Positions 61,763 through 64,000 of a stretch of 64,000 bases of DNA are shown here, piece after piece. Positions within the stretch are counted from its first letter, which is position 1; every line of letters starts with the position of its first letter. The stretch comes from Actinomycetota bacterium (GTDB lineage: Bacteria > Actinomycetota > Geothermincolia > Geothermincolales > RBG-13-55-18), in assembly GCA_014360655.1 (NCBI GenBank), contig JACIXC010000003.1, positions 62,001-126,000 of the forward strand, written 5' to 3'. The position numbers were made by a program, and so were the translations under genes. Below the pieces are notes generated by a model. The model did not search any database and was not told where the DNA came from. It worked only from the letters and a program-made list of their open reading frames with translations.

Positions 61763-63142
61763 TCACACCTTGAAGCCGCCCACGAGCTGGTTGAGCTTCT
61801 CCGCCATGGCGGCGAGCTCCGCCGCCGCGGCCGCCATCTCCTGCATGGACGCCGTCTGCTCCTCCACCGTCGCCGAGGCCTCCTCCGAGGACGCGGCGGT
61901 CTCGTCGGCGATGCTCGCGATCTCGGTGATGGCCTTGAGGGCCTCCTCGTTCTCCGCCACCTGCCTCTTGGTGATCTCCGCGATCTCGCTGGCGTAGCGC
62001 GACGTGGTCTCGATGGATACCGCGATCTCCCTCAGCGCCCTTCCCGCCCTTTCCACGACCTCCGTGCCGCCCCTCACCTGCTCGATCGCCGCGTCGATGC
62101 TGCCCCTCATCTTGTTGACTCCCGACTCGATCTCGCGGATGAGGTTGGAGATCTGCTCGGCCGACTTGCGGGAGTTCTCCGCCAGGCTCCTCACCTCCTC
62201 GGCGACGACGGCGAAGCCCCGCCCCTGCTCTCCCGCCCTGGCGGCCTCGATGGCCGCGTTGAGGGCCAGGAGGTTGGTCTGGTCGGCCACGCTGGTGATC
62301 ACGTCCACGATGATGCCGATCTGCATGAACCTCTCCTCCAGGCCTGCGCTGGCCTCCACCACGGACTCCGCGGCCTTGCGGATGACCTCCATGGCCCCCG
62401 CCGTTTCCACCGCCGCCTCGGCCCCCTTCTGCGCTATCTCGATGGCCTCGTTGGCCGCCTGGTTGGAAAGCCCCGCCTTCTCCGCCATCTCCTGGATGGA
62501 GACGTTCATGACTTCCATGGAATGCGAGGTCTCGAGCACCCTGCGGGCCTGCTCCTCCCCTCCCTTGGCGATGTGGGCGATGGTGCTCGATATATCCTGG
62601 CTCGATGCGTTCATCTGCTGGATCACAGCGGAAACCTGCTCGGCGCTGTTGCTCAGCTCGCCCGCTATCCTCCCGATCTCCGCCACCGAGCCGCGCAGGG
62701 CCGCTATCATGGTGTTGATGGAATCCGCGAGCTCCCCGAAGGTATGCCGGTCCCGTACCACGATCTTGCGCGTGAGGTCCCCGTCCCCTCCCGCCACCTG
62801 CTGTACCTGCCAGGTGATCTCCTTTACCGTCCCCGCAAGCCAGCGGTACACGAACACCGCCGCCGCCGCCCCCAGGACCGCCTCCAGCACCAGCACGACC
62901 ACGGCGAACGGCAGCGCCCCCTCCAGGATATCGCCCACGGACGCGATCTCTTCCCGCGCCTCTCCCGTCTCCGCCGCCTCGGCCGCCCTGTCCGCGCGCG
63001 AGGCTCCCGATGCGAAAACGGCGATCCCCGCGACGCAGAACGCCAGGGACACCGCCATGAAGGCGACGGCGCAGGCCAGCGCCGCCCCGCGCGTGCTCAT
63101 GCCAAAGCGCGACGTTCCGCTCTTATCGGCGGTCTTTTCCAT
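61763..63142 (-). CDS. Methyl-accepting chemotaxis protein
   Basis: Receptor of 459 aa. Two membrane helices (ALACAVAFMAVSLAFCVAGIAV; LPFAVVVLVLEAVLGAAAAVFV) enclose a short loop of about 35 residues. A HAMP domain (WLAGTVKEITWQVQQVAGGD) and a cytoplasmic signalling domain with [20 protein letters not shown] and [16 protein letters not shown] follow. Like its neighbour it has no large extracellular sensor. ATG start; 246 bases separate it from cheR. Confidence 0.93.
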   Translation of the reverse strand: MEKTADKSGTSRFGMSTRGAALACAVAFMAVSLAFCVAGIAVFASGASRADRAAEAAETGEAREEIASVGDILEGALPFAVVVLVLEAVLGAAAAVFVYRWLAGTVKEITWQVQQVAGGDGDLTRKIVVRDRHTFGELADSINTMIAALRGSVAEIGRIAGELSNSAEQVSAVIQQMNASSQDISSTIAHIAKGGEEQARRVLETSHSMEVMNVSIQEMAEKAGLSNQAANEAIEIAQKGAEAAVETAGAMEVIRKAAESVVEASAGLEERFMQIGIIVDVITSVADQTNLLALNAAIEAARAGEQGRGFAVVAEEVRSLAENSRKSAEQISNLIREIESGVNKMRGSIDAAIEQVRGGTEVVERAGRALREIAVSIETTSRYASEIAEITKRQVAENEEALKAITEIASIADETAASSEEASATVEEQTASMQEMAAAAAELAAMAEKLNQLVGGFKV

Positions 63143-63388
63143 GCTTTTCCCTCCAAGCTCTCAGGATCGATTCGCGAGCGGCCGCGGCACCGGCCTGCGC
63201 CCTCCCGGCCGATACCACGGTCCGCGGTCCCGGAAAAATGCCGCTATGGCCTTTTTCGGCATCGTTCCGTTATAGTTTTATATTCATCCAGCACTTCTTC
63301 CTTCCCGTGGGCCGCTCCCGCCGCGTGCCTCCGCGGCCGGGGCCGGTATGCCCGGCGCCCTGCCGCCCTCGACACACCGCTCGCTGCC

Positions 63389-64000
63389 CTATTGCCGCAT
63401 ATACACCCTTTCCCTTCTCCGGTAGGGCACGAAGCCGCTGTCCTCCGATCTAACTATGGCCTCGCTCTTTCCCAGCACGAGAAAGCCCCCGGGCCTCAGG
63501 CACCTGCGGAAGATCTCCAGTATCGCCGCCTGCTTTTCCTTCTCGAAGTAGATCAGCACGTTGCGACAGAGGATGAGGTCGAGCTGGCGCAGGGGCGGGG
63601 GCTTCACCAGGTCCAGGAGGAGAAAGCGCACCGGACGCTTCACCTCCTCGCGCACCATGTACCCGCTCGCGAGCGGCAGGAAATGGTCTTCCGCCCTGAT
63701 GCCCGGGAGCAACCTTATCTCCTCGTAGATGCCCAGCTTTGCCTTCATCAGCGCCTTGTCGTCGAGGTCGGACGCGGTTATGCGGACCGTCCACGGTTCC
63801 TCTCTCTTTGTCTTACCAATTTCTTCTAAAAACAGGATGGCTAGGGAGTACGGCTCTTCCCCCGTCGCACAACCGGCGCTCCATGCCCGCAGGCTGTATA
63901 TGCGCTGCTCCCTCTTGTGCCGCATTATCTCCGGGATGACGTGCGACCTCAGCGCCTCGAACACGTCCTGGTCGCGGAAGAACTCCGTCACGTTGATGGT
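63389..64000 (-). CDS. cheR: Chemotaxis protein methyltransferase CheR (5' end outside window)
   Basis: SAM-dependent methyltransferase for receptor glutamates. The visible 203 residues start inside the family motif TINVTEFFRD, and contain the SAM site SAGCATGEEPYSLAI, ITASDLDDKALMKAKLGIYE, LDLILCRNVLIYFEKE and FLVLGKSEAI. The frame runs off the right edge, so about 60-70 N-terminal residues are missing. It is the first visible gene of the chemotaxis operon. Confidence 0.93.
   Translation of the reverse strand, partial: TINVTEFFRDQDVFEALRSHVIPEIMRHKREQRIYSLRAWSAGCATGEEPYSLAILFLEEIGKTKREEPWTVRITASDLDDKALMKAKLGIYEEIRLLPGIRAEDHFLPLASGYMVREEVKRPVRFLLLDLVKPPPLRQLDLILCRNVLIYFEKEKQAAILEIFRRCLRPGGFLVLGKSEAIVRSEDSGFVPYRRRERVYMRQ

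Overview
The window is GC-rich chromosomal DNA from a bacterium that looks like a deep-branching, probably environmental actinobacterial lineage (Geothermincolia-like). This rests on a large surface protein with tandem WYLAEG...WVLVLNPN repeats, a CwlM-type pseudo-amidase, DUF4446, a large-type SRP RNA, AMIN-like lipoproteins and frequent GTG/TTG starts. The lineage is an inference from gene content; no rRNA is present.

Layout. 0-10 kb: the end of a 2-oxoacid dehydrogenase E1 pair, a lipoprotein, uridine phosphorylase, two SDR oxidoreductases, two alpha/beta hydrolases, PlsY and a glycosyltransferase that has lost its middle. 9.8-12.3 kb: a frameshifted helix-hairpin-helix gene, a ZnuA-like metal-binding lipoprotein and a fetA/fetB deletion remnant. 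12.6-18.1 kb: a beta-propeller/WYLAEG surface protein with a perfect 287-bp internal duplication, a lipoprotein, a coiled-coil protein and an AAA+ ATPase. 18.2-24.6 kb: a low-GC accessory region containing a one-spacer CRISPR relic without cas genes, broken transposases of the IS481, IS1634-like, IS21 and IS256 types, an AIPR-family defence gene, an HNH-HIT fusion gene and a MITE-like IS256 derivative. It ends at tRNA-Ser(UGA). The last 17 bases of that tRNA, including CCA, recur at 10330-10346 in direct orientation, so 10.3-24.6 kb may be an old tRNA-targeted island.

24.7-37.4 kb: serS, pheA and a DUF4446 gene; larE and larC with convergent larA (nickel-pincer cofactor synthesis and its racemase-type user); a TIGR00725 protein; and an MrfA-type DUF1998 helicase. 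37.4-43.4 kb: an orphan efflux adaptor lipoprotein and three membrane proteins with N-terminal zinc ribbons or fingers, two of them CPBP proteases. 43.4-49.3 kb: housekeeping genes read leftwards in the order ffs (SRP RNA), dnaX, ybaB, recR, lysC, asd.

49.6-54.6 kb: a rightward signalling operon of KaiC-like ATPase, response regulator, two small membrane proteins, PAS histidine kinase and a CwlM-like pseudo-amidase. 54.7-64 kb: a leftward chemotaxis operon in the order cheR (cut by the window end), mcp, mcp, cheW, cheY, cheB, cheA, cheC, cheD, and an Asp23-family gene. No flagellar or pilus genes lie in the window. The most interesting part is the accessory region at 18-24.6 kb, especially the HNH-HIT fusion beside AIPR; the KaiC-like operon ending in a pseudo-amidase is second.
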